This document shows positions 9,001 through 19,111 of a stretch of 64,000 bases of DNA, in pieces. The stretch covers positions 1-64,000 of the forward strand of contig NZ_BAVZ01000003.1 of NCBI RefSeq assembly GCF_000576305.1, read 5' to 3'. The notes beneath the pieces were generated by a model. The model had not been told where the DNA came from and made no database searches. It worked only from the letters and a program-made list of their open reading frames with translations. The position numbers and the translations under genes are program-made. This stretch comes from Paenibacillus pini JCM 16418 (GTDB lineage: Bacteria > Bacillota > Bacilli > Paenibacillales > Paenibacillaceae). Position 1 is the stretch's first letter, and the number at the start of each line of letters is the position of its first letter.

Positions 9001-12000
9001 CTATTGGTAACGGAGATGTGCCTTATGAAGAAATAGCAGAACTTGCGAATGTGAAACTGGAATACGGACGTAATCCACTGTTCGATACAGTGTTTACGCT
9101 TCAAAATATGGAACTGCCCGAATGGCAGAGCAAGGATATAGTTTATACGCCCCAAGCGATGGACAGCGGCTCAGCCAAGTTCGACCTGACTTGGGAGTGC
9201 GCAGATAACGGTGTTAGTATCGCATTTACGCTGGAGTATGCGCTGGATTTGTACGATGAGCGGGCCGCCGCGCAATTGACCAGGCATTATCTAGCGCTGG
9301 CCAGAGCAGTCGCGGCAAAGCCACATGTCATTCTTGGCGAGCTTGATCCCGTCGATGCAGAAGAACGGGAACGGTTGCTTCAGTTTGGCCGTTCATTCGC
9401 TACGCCGACACAGGAACTGTCGCTGCACAGGTTGTTTGAACGGCAAGCGGTAGAGACACCGCAGCAGATTGCCGTAGAAATGGGCGAGTTGGCTTATACC
9501 TATAGCGACCTGAACGAACGTGCTAACCGGTTCGCGCGCGTGCTTGCGCGTCGCGGCGTCGGGCCCGGGGCGAAGGTGGCGCTTCTGTTGCGACGCTCGC
9601 TCGATATGATAACGGCGATATTGGCTGTGCTGAAAACGGGAGCCGTCTATGTGACAATCGACCCGCAATATCCCGAAGAGCGGATTTTGTTTATGCTGCA
9701 GGATACGGAAGCTCGGACGATCGTGGCTGCGGAAGCTACGATGGAGATGGGCGCCCGGATTGCCCTAGACAGCATAGATGTCGTCGACATTGATGGTCTC
9801 GATACGAGATGGGATGACGAGTCTGGCCATGATTTGGACATTGACGGCTCAGCGAACGATCTCGCTTATATCATGTATACATCTGGCTCAACGGGCAAGC
9901 CGAAAGGAATTATGACCTCGCATCGCAATGTGTCCCGGATTGCCGTTGATACCGATTATGTAAGCATTTCTAAAAACGATGCGCTGTTGCAACTTTCCAA
10001 CTACGCCTTTGACGGTTCAACGTTCGATTTGTACGGAGCGCTTTTGAACGGCGCGAGGCTGACGCTGGTCGGCGAGGAAGAGGTTGCGGACGTTATGCGC
10101 CTGACCGAGCTGATTGAGGAGAGAGGCATTACCCTATTCTTTGTGACGACGGCACTGTTTAATACGCTGGTCGATCATGGGATGGAGTCGCTGCGATGCC
10201 TGCGCCATATTTTATTTGGCGGAGAGCGCGCTTCCGTTCCGCATATCCGCAAAGCGCTCCGCGCGCTTGGACCTGGCGTACTAATGCATGTATACGGTCC
10301 TACAGAAACGACGGTGTTCGCTACCTGCTATAGGGTCACGGATACATGGGATGAACAAGGAACGACCACGGTGCCGATCGGAGTACCGATCGCGGGCTCG
10401 GAAGCGCTGGTGCTGAATGAGCAGAGCCAATTACAGCCGGACTGGGTGCCGGGAGAGCTGTGGATTGCAGGCGATGGTGTTGCATCCGGCTATGTGAATT
10501 TGCCAGAGCAGACCCATTCGAAGTTCCGGCAGCATCCGTTCCGGGAAGGCGAAACCGTGTACCGAACCGGCGACCTAGTGCGCCGTTTGCCTGACGGAAA
10601 TTTGGAGTTTTTAGACCGAATCGACAGCCAAGTCAAGCTGCGAGGTTACCGGATAGAATTGGGTGAAATCGAAAGCAGGCTGCTGGATTGCGCGGGCGTC
10701 AAGGAAGCGTTTGTGGCGCTCATTGAGAATGACGGCGCGCCCTATTTATGCGCTTATATCGTTATTGAGCAAACCGACGGGCAGGCAAACGTTCGGAGTC
10801 AACTGACAGGCAAGCTGCCGGCCTTTATGATTCCCTCCGCGTTTGTACATTTGGAGAAGCTGCCGCTGAACGGGAGTGGCAAGGTGGACAAAAAACGTCT
10901 GCCTGCCCCGGAGCGCACGGTCTCATATGAAGTGCCTGTCACAGATACAGAGATTATTGTTGCAGGTTTGTGGCAAGAAGTGCTTCATGTAGGGCAGGTT
11001 GGTGCGCTTGACCACTTCTTTGAGCATGGCGGCCATTCCCTGAAGGCGGCCGCATTGACCTCGGCAATCTACAAGCATTGCCGGGTGCGCATGCCGCTTC
11101 AGGAGATTTTTAAGCTGCCGACGGTCAGAGAGCAGGCGGCCTGGATCGACATGGCTACCAAGGAAGCGTACGAACCTGTTGTGGAAGCGCAAAAAGCTGC
11201 ATCCTATCCGCTCAGCCCGCCGCAGCGGCGCATGTTTTTAGCGGAAAGCATGGCTGATATCGGACTAACCTACCATATTCCCCTTGCGCTTAAATTGTCA
11301 GGTGCTGTCAATGAGACAAGAATCGGGCCAGCGCTTCGGAAATTAATTGAACGACATGAGCCGCTGCGAACCTCATATCATTGGTCCGAGGGCATTCCGA
11401 CCCAGATTGTGCATGAATCGGCCGCCTTTGTTCTGCAAACGGCGGATCTCGCGGAGACGACGCTTTCGGAATGCTTGAGCGCGTTTTTCAAGCCGCTCAA
11501 GCTTGCCGCAGCGCCACTGCTCGCCGCATGTTATTGCCGGCCCATATCGGAAGGAGCGGATGCCTATCTGCTGCTCAACATCCACCACATCGCGGCGGAC
11601 GGCATATCCGTCAGGCTGCTCTTGGAGGAGTTGACCGCTTTAATCGACGGCGTGGAACTTGCGCCTCTGGCTCTACATTACAAGGATTATGCAGTTTGGC
11701 AGGAGCGACAGTCCGGCTCGGATCGGGCTAGAGCAAGCCGGACGTATTGGACAGAGCAGCTTGCAAAACCATTTGCGCCGCTTGATATGCCACTTGATCG
11801 GCCGCGCGGCGACCATCAGACATTTGTGGGCGATACGTATACCTTCTACGTTCCGGCTTCGCTCGCCACAGGGCTGAAAAAGACCGCTGCAAGCGCCGGA
11901 GCGAGCATGAATAGCTTGCTTTTTGCGGCTTATGCGCTGTTGCTCAAGGGATCGACTCATCAGTCAGAATTTACAATTGGTTCTTTGGCGGCAGGCCGGA

Positions 12001-14264
12001 CGCATCCAGACACGGCCCGGATGATCGGCATGTTCAACCAGTTTCTGCCGATTCGGATGCAGGTGGCGGATGAGCTACCGATCTTAACCTTTATCGGTGA
12101 GACCCACATGCATTTGCTTGGCGCATATGAGCATGGTGATGTCAGCTTCGAGCACATGATGGAAGCGACCCGGAGTCCGCAAGACCCGTCCCGCAACCCG
12201 CTGTTCGATACGATGTTGATCGTTCACAACCAGTTTGAAGACGAGAAGCTGGCGGCTCACGGGGACGGCTGGAGCATCGAGCCTTTGCATGTCAGTAACG
12301 GAACATCCAAACTGGACTTCAAACTCGATCTGTACAGCGATGGAGAAGGCGGTTTAAGGGCGGAGCTGGAGTATAATACAGGATTGTTCTACAAAGCCAC
12401 GATGGAGCGGATGGCGAATCGTTTGCTTTACATTTTGGAGCAAACGGCCGCTAGCCAAGATCTGATCTGTGGCGATGTCATCATGATAACTCCTGCTGAA
12501 GATGCCGCCGTTACGGCCTGGAATGATACGGGACATTCGTACCCTGCGGAAAAGACGATTCATGGATGGTTCACCGAGTCCGCTCAGCGATGGCCGGAAA
12601 GGACGGCGGTGCGGTCGGCCGAAGGCACACTAACATACGGGGAGCTGAATGACCGCGCCGAACGCATGGCTGCTGTGTTAAGAGACAAGGGAGTTGCTGT
12701 CGAAACGATTGTTCCGATTGCCGCACAGCGCTCGTTGTCCATGATGATTGCGATCATGGCGGTGCTCAAGGCGGGAGGGGCTTATTTACCAATCGATCCA
12801 GAGCATCCACCCGAGCGGATCCGCGGCATTTTGGAGGATAGTGAGGCCAAACTGCTACTCGCGGGGGCAAAGTGGATTCATACGCTCCCGGCCTTCCAGG
12901 GAGAAACGCTTGATTTGGATGCGCTTGCGGCGACCGCATCGGAGCTGACGAAAGGCGAAGAAGTAAAGGAACTATTGTCTCAAGCGGGCCCCGAGCATTT
13001 GGCATATGTCATTTATACGTCAGGATCCACCGGGAAACCCAAGGGCGTTATGGTGGAGCACCGCGCGGCGATCAACCGACTTAACTGGATGCAGACGGCT
13101 TATCCGCTGAATGAGCGAGACGTTATTTTGCAAAAAACACCGATTACGTTTGACGTTTCCGTATGGGAGCTGTTCTGGTGGGGCTTTGCGGGCGCTTCGC
13201 TTTATTTGCTGGAGCCCGGCGGGGAGAAAGAGCCATCGGTCATGTTGCGCGCGATTGAGGAGCAATCGATTACGGTTATGCATTTTGTGCCGTCCATGCT
13301 TGGTGTCTTTTTGCCATATGTGGCGGAAAGCGGCAGAGGCGGCGAGCTTTGTTCGCTGCGATACTTATTTGCTAGCGGCGAAGCGCTCAAGCCCACACAT
13401 GTCGCAGGTTTTTACAACCTGATTGAGCGCGCCGGCAGCCACTGCCGGATCATTAATCTGTATGGTCCGACAGAAGCGACGGTCGATGTCAGCTATTACG
13501 ATTGCCCGAAAATTAATGCAGGTACGATTCCGATCGGAAAGCCAATCCATAACATCCGGCTCTACATTGTAGACGAGCGGATGAGACCGCAGCCGATTGG
13601 CGTCTCCGGAGAGCTGTGCATCGCGGGTACTGGTCTTGCTCGTGGATATCACAACAGGCCGGATTTGACGGAGCAAAGCTTTGTCCCGAATCCATTTGCC
13701 GCAGGAGAGAGGATGTACCGTACCGGCGATCGCGCACGCTGGCTACCGGACGGCAATATTGAATATTTGGGACGCTTTGACCATCAGGTCAAGCTGCGCG
13801 GTCTTCGCATTGAATGCGGTGAGATCGAGCACGCGCTGCTCTTGCAACCAAAGGTTCGCGATGCTGTGGTGACGGTTGTGACGGACCATGCGGGAGAGAT
13901 GGCGCTTTGTACACATCTTGTGACAGATGATGGAGAGGTGCCGGAGGAAGTGAGCCTTCGGGTCGCACTTAAGGAACTGCTACCTGAGTACATGATTCCT
14001 TCGTATTTTGTTGCTATGCAAGCGTTTCCTCTAAGTTCAAGTGGCAAAGTCGACCGTAACAACCTGCCGCAGCCCCATTTAGCTGAAACGGCAACTTTCG
14101 GCGAGGCGTTGGTTACGTCGACGGAGCACCGGCTGGCCGAGCTTTGGATGGAGGTGCTCGGTCTGTCTGCAAGCGGGTCAGACGACCCAGGGGCGATCGG
14201 GAGAGAAGCCCATTTCTTTCAATTGGGTGGCCATTCCTTACGCGCCGCGCATCTTGCAGGTTGA
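6015..14264 (+). CDS. NRPS: acyl-AMP ligase-PCP-C-A-PCP-C-A-PCP (N-terminal part, frameshifted)
   Basis: Starts at ATG 6015 behind GCGGAGGG. Order: fatty-acyl-AMP-ligase-like AL domain (residues about 1-580, FTSGSTGDPKG), PCP (Ser628), C (HHIITDG at 816), A (about 1130-1620, YTSGSTGKPKG), PCP (Ser1675), C (HHIAADG at 1857), A (about 2180-2680), PCP (Ser2741). The AL-PCP start implies priming with an acyl acid, giving a lipopeptide-type N-terminus. Pocket residues at the nine variable positions are DGFFLGVVF in the first A domain (Ile/Val-like) and DVWHFSLVD in the second (serine, as in EntF). No epimerase or methyltransferase domain is seen. The frame ends at TGA 14262 only eight residues after Ser2741, inside the PCP fold; one missing base near 14259-14262 restores the frame into the next entry, giving a single protein of about 4051 residues. 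Confidence 0.93.
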   Translation: MRTIRNLAGVLLARKEKDAGILFCESAQERYLSYGQLFTLAGKTLHLLREQGLGPGDFAVMQTENNERFILLFWACVLGGIIPVPVTAARTDEGRKKLIQVCKQLTAPRLLCDEELWPGIQDYALKHGEAEALAHLESGSVPIAKMLSAAEDAGCLEVQPYDAAETDTAFIQFTSGSTGDPKGVVLTHGNLLSNMRAIIHGAQSTEQDSSLSWLPLTHDMGLIGFHLSPLLCGMNQLHLPTSTFVLHPMKWLELTHKHRVTCLSSPNFGYVHFLQHWKPEGAMAWDLSCVRLIFNGAEPISAAHCRHFLEAMKPYGLKGNCIFPVYGLAEASLAVTFPGTEDHLNTVKLERQSLAIGQPVQIAAHGDHTAIEIVELGLPVQDCEVRICDEAENPSAAGSVGLIHIRGRNVTSGYYKRPDVNKEIISSDGWLNTGDLGFLLEGRLYVTGRMKDVIFVNGQNVYPHDLEALISGLKGAEIGKTAIAAVQDATTKRDAIAVFIQYRGKTSGFIPLMSEVKKLLNGSAGLDVAFVVPLRRIPKTTSGKIQRYILAEALREGEFVETLAELSELETAATLKRCNAEGNNALSGDIDLEPATETEQRIISIWREVLKKDYIGRKEGFLEQGGNSLKAAYAAARLQETFGVELTLTELFLHDTVSSLTALLEQKAQEGEGAAAAPPRVTKAEEQTVYPATSAQKRLFFLEELNPGLLNYHLPFAVQVNGPIDIERFRAAWQALIERHPALRTSFFMEENNVMQRIEKGIEPPLVVVDGSGWSMTTLALRQRSFLQPFRLGQAPLLRMELVRMNESSMLLLDMHHIITDGTSMGILMSDLTSFYEGNAPEPLSIHGGDVAIWEKADRNSGWLERQKLYWREIFRDGVPSTALPSPRPRPQTPSYRGAIERFELDQELAESLRALARREGVTLYTVLLSIYYVLIAKYTGESEIIVGTATARRVRPELQNLVGMFVNMVPIRLHGQNSLSFDQWVKQVNGETLAAIGNGDVPYEEIAELANVKLEYGRNPLFDTVFTLQNMELPEWQSKDIVYTPQAMDSGSAKFDLTWECADNGVSIAFTLEYALDLYDERAAAQLTRHYLALARAVAAKPHVILGELDPVDAEERERLLQFGRSFATPTQELSLHRLFERQAVETPQQIAVEMGELAYTYSDLNERANRFARVLARRGVGPGAKVALLLRRSLDMITAILAVLKTGAVYVTIDPQYPEERILFMLQDTEARTIVAAEATMEMGARIALDSIDVVDIDGLDTRWDDESGHDLDIDGSANDLAYIMYTSGSTGKPKGIMTSHRNVSRIAVDTDYVSISKNDALLQLSNYAFDGSTFDLYGALLNGARLTLVGEEEVADVMRLTELIEERGITLFFVTTALFNTLVDHGMESLRCLRHILFGGERASVPHIRKALRALGPGVLMHVYGPTETTVFATCYRVTDTWDEQGTTTVPIGVPIAGSEALVLNEQSQLQPDWVPGELWIAGDGVASGYVNLPEQTHSKFRQHPFREGETVYRTGDLVRRLPDGNLEFLDRIDSQVKLRGYRIELGEIESRLLDCAGVKEAFVALIENDGAPYLCAYIVIEQTDGQANVRSQLTGKLPAFMIPSAFVHLEKLPLNGSGKVDKKRLPAPERTVSYEVPVTDTEIIVAGLWQEVLHVGQVGALDHFFEHGGHSLKAAALTSAIYKHCRVRMPLQEIFKLPTVREQAAWIDMATKEAYEPVVEAQKAASYPLSPPQRRMFLAESMADIGLTYHIPLALKLSGAVNETRIGPALRKLIERHEPLRTSYHWSEGIPTQIVHESAAFVLQTADLAETTLSECLSAFFKPLKLAAAPLLAACYCRPISEGADAYLLLNIHHIAADGISVRLLLEELTALIDGVELAPLALHYKDYAVWQERQSGSDRARASRTYWTEQLAKPFAPLDMPLDRPRGDHQTFVGDTYTFYVPASLATGLKKTAASAGASMNSLLFAAYALLLKGSTHQSEFTIGSLAAGRTHPDTARMIGMFNQFLPIRMQVADELPILTFIGETHMHLLGAYEHGDVSFEHMMEATRSPQDPSRNPLFDTMLIVHNQFEDEKLAAHGDGWSIEPLHVSNGTSKLDFKLDLYSDGEGGLRAELEYNTGLFYKATMERMANRLLYILEQTAASQDLICGDVIMITPAEDAAVTAWNDTGHSYPAEKTIHGWFTESAQRWPERTAVRSAEGTLTYGELNDRAERMAAVLRDKGVAVETIVPIAAQRSLSMMIAIMAVLKAGGAYLPIDPEHPPERIRGILEDSEAKLLLAGAKWIHTLPAFQGETLDLDALAATASELTKGEEVKELLSQAGPEHLAYVIYTSGSTGKPKGVMVEHRAAINRLNWMQTAYPLNERDVILQKTPITFDVSVWELFWWGFAGASLYLLEPGGEKEPSVMLRAIEEQSITVMHFVPSMLGVFLPYVAESGRGGELCSLRYLFASGEALKPTHVAGFYNLIERAGSHCRIINLYGPTEATVDVSYYDCPKINAGTIPIGKPIHNIRLYIVDERMRPQPIGVSGELCIAGTGLARGYHNRPDLTEQSFVPNPFAAGERMYRTGDRARWLPDGNIEYLGRFDHQVKLRGLRIECGEIEHALLLQPKVRDAVVTVVTDHAGEMALCTHLVTDDGEVPEEVSLRVALKELLPEYMIPSYFVAMQAFPLSSSGKVDRNNLPQPHLAETATFGEALVTSTEHRLAELWMEVLGLSASGSDDPGAIGREAHFFQLGGHSLRAAHLAG

Positions 14265-17200
14265 TCGAGCATCGTTATGGAGCGGCGTTTACGATGAAGG
14301 ATGTGTTCGAAGCTCCCCTTCTATGGGAAATGGCGGGTCGCATCGACAACGCGGCCCCCAAGGGGGCCGTGGTTATTACCCGGGCGGAAACCCGGCCGTT
14401 CTACCCATTGTCGCTCGCGCAGAACAGAATCTTTGTGCTGCAGCAGCTTTATCAGGATAGCACGGCCTATAATCTTCCACTCGCTCTGAAATTAACGGGC
14501 AAGCTTGATCAGGACAGGCTTCTCGAAGCGATTCAAGGATTGATTGACCGTCATGAACCGCTGCGTACCAGCTTTGACTGGGCAGAGGGCAAGCCTGTAC
14601 AACATGTCCATGAGATGGTTTCGTTTAAACTCGCCGTGCATGCCTGGAACGATGCGGCGGATTTGAATACATTTGCTCGCACGGTTGTCCGCCCTTTCGA
14701 TTTGAGAAAGGCTCCATTAATTCGGGCATTTCTCGCGACAGACGGCGAAAATCAGCATACGCTGCTGCTTGACATTCACCATATCGTCGCTGATGGCGTG
14801 TCCATGAATGTGCTGGCGGGCGATTTCGAACAATTGTATCGTGGCAGCTCTCTGCAGCCGTTGCCGATTCACTATAAGGATGCCGCCGTTTGGCAGCAGG
14901 AGTGGCTGGCATCTGAGGCGAGAGAGCAGCAAGAACAATATTGGGCGTTACGGCTAGCGGATACGCTTCCTGTACTGCAACTGCCGACCGATTATCAGCG
15001 TCCGCCTGAACAAAGCTTCGAAGGCGCCAAGCTTGCAATGCCGATTCCGGCGGAGCTTGCCGAGGGAATCTCGGCGGCAGCGGAGCAATGGGGCGTTACG
15101 CCATTTCATATCTGGCTTGCCGCCTACCATACGTTACTGCATCTAATGACGGGGCAAAACGATCTCATTGTCGGCACGCCGGTTGCCGGCCGCTTCCATC
15201 CCGCAACCGAGTCTCTGGTCGGCATGTTTGTCAATACGCTGCCGATCCGCAGCAGGCCATTCGGCGAACTGCCGTTCAGAGCGTTCGTTGAGCAGATCAA
15301 AGAAACTGTGCTTACGGCGCTAAACAACGGGTTGCTCCCGTTTGAGCATATGGTGACGATGCTGGATGTGCCGCGCGATCTTAGCCGCAATCCACTGTTT
15401 GACACGATGTTTGTCATGCAGCATATGAAAGCCGTACAAGCAATGGACGACTTACAATTCGAGGCGCAAGTGCCGGACAATCGCGTATCAAAGCTAGACT
15501 TAACGTTTGAGATTGCAGATCAGGGCATAAAAGGCGCTGCCTTGACGATCGAATATGCGACAGCGCTGTTTAAAGAAGACAGTATACGCAGAATGGCGGA
15601 ATGGTATTTCCGTATTGTCTGCATTGTACTGGACGAACCTGAGCGGGCGCTTGGAGAAATTGGGCTACTCGATGCCTTGGCAACGGTGAAGCAGTGCGAA
15701 GCGTTTAATCGCACGGCCGCACCATATGCAAGCGGGGATACGGTAGAGATTTACCTCGAAAGACGAGCGGAGGAAACGCCGCAGGCTGTTGCGGTTGTGG
15801 CTGAGGACGGAGAATTGACGTATGCGGAATTGAACCGAAGGTCGAACCGACTGGCGCAGGCGCTCAGAAAGCAAGGAGTCAATCTCGAGGAATGCGTGGC
15901 TGTCGTGATGAATCGCAGCCTGGAGATGATCATTGCAATCTTTGGTGTGCTGAAGGCGGGCGGAGCTTACGTGCCTGTTGCACCGGACTTACCGCTGGAG
16001 AGAATCCGCTACATGTTGGACAATGCCGAAGCTAAGCTTGTCTTGACGAAAGGCAAACCCCCGGAAGGACTGGAAACGTTTCTACAATTTATGGACGTTG
16101 ATGAGGCGCTGAAGCAGGAGTGGGACGACTTCCCTATAGAGAAGCTGCATAACTCACGTTCGCTTGCTTATGTGCTGTATACTTCTGGATCAACAGGACA
16201 GCCGAAAGGGGTCATGATCGAGCATCATTCCGTCGTCAACCGAATCGGCTGGATGCAGAAACAGTACGGACTGGACGCAAACGGAGTCATTATGCAGAAA
16301 ACGCCGATTACCTTCGACGTATCGGTCTGGGAACTCTTCTGGTCGAGCTTTGCTGGAGCCAAACTGGTCCTGCTGCCTCCAGGCGGCGAAAAGGATCCAG
16401 CACTTATGATGGACACGATAGCGCGGCATAGCGTAACAACAATGCATTTTGTGCCGTCCATGTTACACCTGTTCTTAGAGCATCCGGGCTTGCTACGCGG
16501 TGAGGCTAGGCTGGAGAGCCTAAAATATGTGTTCGCCAGCGGTGAAGCGCTGACTGCGGATCAGGTTAGGCGGTTCCGCGAGCGGATTGGAGTTCCATTT
16601 GATGTCAAGCTTGTGAACTTATACGGCCCGACCGAAGCGACGGTTGACGTTTCCTATTACAACTGCTCTGACGGCGATTTTTCGATCAACAATATTTCGA
16701 ATCATGTTCCAATTGGTCAGCCGATCGATAACATCTCGCTTTATATCGTGAGCGAAGCGAAACAGCTCCAACCTATCGGCATTGCCGGGGAACTATGCAT
16801 ATCCGGTGCGGGCCTAGCCCGGGGGTATATAAGTCGGCCCGATTTGACGGAAGAAAAGTTCGTTGATAATCCATTTGCGGCGGGCAGTTTGATGTATCGG
16901 ACAGGAGACCTTGCCAGATGGCTAGCTGACGGAACAATTGAATATTTGGGTCGCATCGACCATCAAGTAAAAATAAGGGGCCAGCGCATCGAATGCGGGG
17001 AAATCGAGCATGTGCTGCTCGGTCACCCAGCGGTTTCGGAAGCAGTGGTCATGAAACGGGACGCCGCAAGTGGAAGCGAATATTTATGCGCGTACATCGT
17101 TTGCTCCGAACCTGCGGACCATCAGGAACTGCAGGATTTTGCAGCGCTGTGCCTGCCGGATTATATGGTTCCGCAGGTCGTGGTGGAACTGCCAGCCATG

Positions 17201-18169
17201 CCCCTGTCTCCAAATGGTAAAATCGACCGAAAGGCACTACCGGAGCCGGAGTTTGCGTTGGATAGAGACACTCCGTTTATCGAAGCAGCAAGTGATATTG
17301 AACTGGCAATTACCGCCGTATGGCGCGAAATCCTGCAAAGGGATGACTTCGGCATCCATCATCGTTTCTTCGATGTTGGGGGAGAATCGCTACTGCTGGT
17401 GCGGGCGCATCAACAGTTGGAAGAGTTGTATCCCGGTGCTCTCGGCGTAACGGATTTGTTCACTTATCCGACGATCGCATCGCTTGCGGCTTATCTAGAG
17501 TCGCGAAATCGCGAGCTCGCGAGCTGGAGCTGGAGCGGTCTACCTCTGGCAGACGACTGCGTCAGTAACGGCTATGCCGCGGAGCGTTTCGGCAGCGTTC
17601 AGTTCCAGCTGGACAGGGTGGTTGCGGAAGGGCTTGTGGAACTTGCGTCATCCTACTCGGTGACCGTTGAGGCCGCGGCTTATGCTGTATATTTTTACTT
17701 CTGGCACGGCGAGTCCAGCATCAACCGGCTTACGCTTCCGGCAATTACAGACAATGGACTAATTGCCCCTAAGGAAATCGACTTTGCGGAGGTGCGCGAT
17801 TTCGATACACTGCTGATGCATGCTACCAAGCGAACGAGCGCGGGAGAATGTTATTCCGCGCGGCAAATCAGAAAGCAGCCGCAAGGCGAACGCGGATTTG
17901 CCTTGTTCCCGTTGTTTGCAGGGGCAGCACAGCACGGGTTCAAAGAGCGGGAAGAGCTATTAGAACGATTCGATATATTGCTGTATCTGAATGGCTCTGC
18001 CGTACCAAGCGGGGCGGAAGCGCCAGAGCTTGGCGGGGTATGGATTTACGACGCCCGGCACCTCGGCAAGGAATCGATTTTGAATTGGGCATCTGCTTAT
18101 CTGGAGTTGCTGTCGAGCGTGGTCGAGCAATATCGCGCCGCAGCCGATAGCGCCATCTCGGGTGCATAA
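14261..18169 (+). CDS. NRPS continuation: rest of PCP-C-A-PCP plus condensation-like C-terminus
   Basis: This is the same gene as the preceding entry in the -1-shifted frame. After the end of the interrupted PCP come C (HHIVADG with the first His codon at 14777), A (YTSGSTGQPKG near 16180) and a PCP with Ser codon 17387 in the context DVGGESLLLV. That PCP style is common where a peptidyl chain is handed to a ketosynthase, which fits the KS that opens the next megasynthase. The A pocket reads DVWHFSLVD, again serine. From about 17515 to the stop is a region of about 215 residues whose pattern resembles the C-terminal lobe of a condensation domain without a catalytic HHxxxDG. If the frameshift is real, no start with a good ribosome site precedes this part; ATG 14293 would be the first candidate. 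Confidence 0.9.
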   Translation: MIEHRYGAAFTMKDVFEAPLLWEMAGRIDNAAPKGAVVITRAETRPFYPLSLAQNRIFVLQQLYQDSTAYNLPLALKLTGKLDQDRLLEAIQGLIDRHEPLRTSFDWAEGKPVQHVHEMVSFKLAVHAWNDAADLNTFARTVVRPFDLRKAPLIRAFLATDGENQHTLLLDIHHIVADGVSMNVLAGDFEQLYRGSSLQPLPIHYKDAAVWQQEWLASEAREQQEQYWALRLADTLPVLQLPTDYQRPPEQSFEGAKLAMPIPAELAEGISAAAEQWGVTPFHIWLAAYHTLLHLMTGQNDLIVGTPVAGRFHPATESLVGMFVNTLPIRSRPFGELPFRAFVEQIKETVLTALNNGLLPFEHMVTMLDVPRDLSRNPLFDTMFVMQHMKAVQAMDDLQFEAQVPDNRVSKLDLTFEIADQGIKGAALTIEYATALFKEDSIRRMAEWYFRIVCIVLDEPERALGEIGLLDALATVKQCEAFNRTAAPYASGDTVEIYLERRAEETPQAVAVVAEDGELTYAELNRRSNRLAQALRKQGVNLEECVAVVMNRSLEMIIAIFGVLKAGGAYVPVAPDLPLERIRYMLDNAEAKLVLTKGKPPEGLETFLQFMDVDEALKQEWDDFPIEKLHNSRSLAYVLYTSGSTGQPKGVMIEHHSVVNRIGWMQKQYGLDANGVIMQKTPITFDVSVWELFWSSFAGAKLVLLPPGGEKDPALMMDTIARHSVTTMHFVPSMLHLFLEHPGLLRGEARLESLKYVFASGEALTADQVRRFRERIGVPFDVKLVNLYGPTEATVDVSYYNCSDGDFSINNISNHVPIGQPIDNISLYIVSEAKQLQPIGIAGELCISGAGLARGYISRPDLTEEKFVDNPFAAGSLMYRTGDLARWLADGTIEYLGRIDHQVKIRGQRIECGEIEHVLLGHPAVSEAVVMKRDAASGSEYLCAYIVCSEPADHQELQDFAALCLPDYMVPQVVVELPAMPLSPNGKIDRKALPEPEFALDRDTPFIEAASDIELAITAVWREILQRDDFGIHHRFFDVGGESLLLVRAHQQLEELYPGALGVTDLFTYPTIASLAAYLESRNRELASWSWSGLPLADDCVSNGYAAERFGSVQFQLDRVVAEGLVELASSYSVTVEAAAYAVYFYFWHGESSINRLTLPAITDNGLIAPKEIDFAEVRDFDTLLMHATKRTSAGECYSARQIRKQPQGERGFALFPLFAGAAQHGFKEREELLERFDILLYLNGSAVPSGAEAPELGGVWIYDARHLGKESILNWASAYLELLSSVVEQYRAAADSAISGA

Positions 18170-18235
18170 CATGTCCAAGCTGGGGTGCCCTGACCCTGAG
18201 AATACATCTGACAGAAGGAAGAAAGGGGCTTTTCT

Positions 18236-19111
18236 GTGAAAAAAGTGTTTTCCGTGATAGGGAATATCGCGCTTTATCTCGGGGTCTTTTATGCGCTGCT
18301 CTATCTGCTTCGCTCTACTTACAATTATGAAGTGACGCTGTCCTTCGCCAAGTTTCTGGATCGCAATCCTGCCATGTTTATGGCCGTTCTATTTACGCTG
18401 ATTACACTTGTATACATGCTCATCTTTCTTATCAAAGGGCGGATATGGCCTCAAGAGGACAAAAATCTGTTCCGCGCGTCAGGCTTCAAACGGCTAAGCG
18501 TCTCGCGCGCCTTCTTGATGATTGGCCTAGGTCTTGCCGGAAGCTTGTTCAGTATTGGCCTTATCGTCATTGACCACATTGCGCGGCAATTTCCGTCCAT
18601 TCCCGCGCTTGTCGACGATACGATTAGGGGGGATTCGATAGGGTACGTCATTTTGGGCGCCGGTCTGATCGGCCCGGCATTTGAAGAAATATTGTTCAGA
18701 GGCCTTATTTTCAGAGAGCTTCGCAGGGTTATGCCAGTATATATTGCCTTATTGCTGCAAGCTGCAGCTTACGCCTACTTCCAGCCGAGCGCGGCGCTTT
18801 CGGTCATCAGCATTGGTTCGGGTATGATTTACGGATCGCTGTATTTACGCACCGGGTCGCTGTGGGCGCCTATTCTGGTACAGAACACGGCCATGGGCAC
18901 CATCTTTCTATTTAAATACATCGGGTTCTACGAATGGTTTAACAAGTTCGGCGATGTTTCACTTTATATCATTACATCGCTCTGTCTGGTTGCGTTGATT
19001 GGGGGTTCCGTCTATGTCTGGCGGACTTCCAGCGGCATCGCCGCACGCGAAGGTCAAGCGCTGACAGCTGACGCGCCGCTTGATACAACAAAAGGGGGGC
19101 TGAACGTATGA
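18236..19111 (+). CDS. CPBP-family intramembrane protein 1
   Basis: GTG start preceded by GAAAGGGGC; 291 residues with about seven hydrophobic segments. It carries the first CPBP (CAAX protease/bacteriocin-processing, Abi) motif as EEILFRG (about residues 146-152). The histidines of the later motifs are missing: the FxxxH site reads YAYFQPS and the third motif reads VQNTAMG. Canonical CPBP enzymes use the Glu pair and these His residues, so catalysis is doubtful. It is the first of three consecutive CPBP genes inserted between two assembly-line genes and overlaps the next by ATGA, implying translational coupling. Related proteins give self-immunity in bacteriocin loci; immunity or product processing is inferred. 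Confidence 0.85.
   Translation: MKKVFSVIGNIALYLGVFYALLYLLRSTYNYEVTLSFAKFLDRNPAMFMAVLFTLITLVYMLIFLIKGRIWPQEDKNLFRASGFKRLSVSRAFLMIGLGLAGSLFSIGLIVIDHIARQFPSIPALVDDTIRGDSIGYVILGAGLIGPAFEEILFRGLIFRELRRVMPVYIALLLQAAAYAYFQPSAALSVISIGSGMIYGSLYLRTGSLWAPILVQNTAMGTIFLFKYIGFYEWFNKFGDVSLYIITSLCLVALIGGSVYVWRTSSGIAAREGQALTADAPLDTTKGGLNV

Noticed and set aside
14259..14264. Programmed frameshift in the NRPS
   Set aside because: No slippery heptamer or downstream pseudoknot is evident, the same kind of indel occurs in six other genes, and the break falls inside a carrier domain where it would give no useful product.
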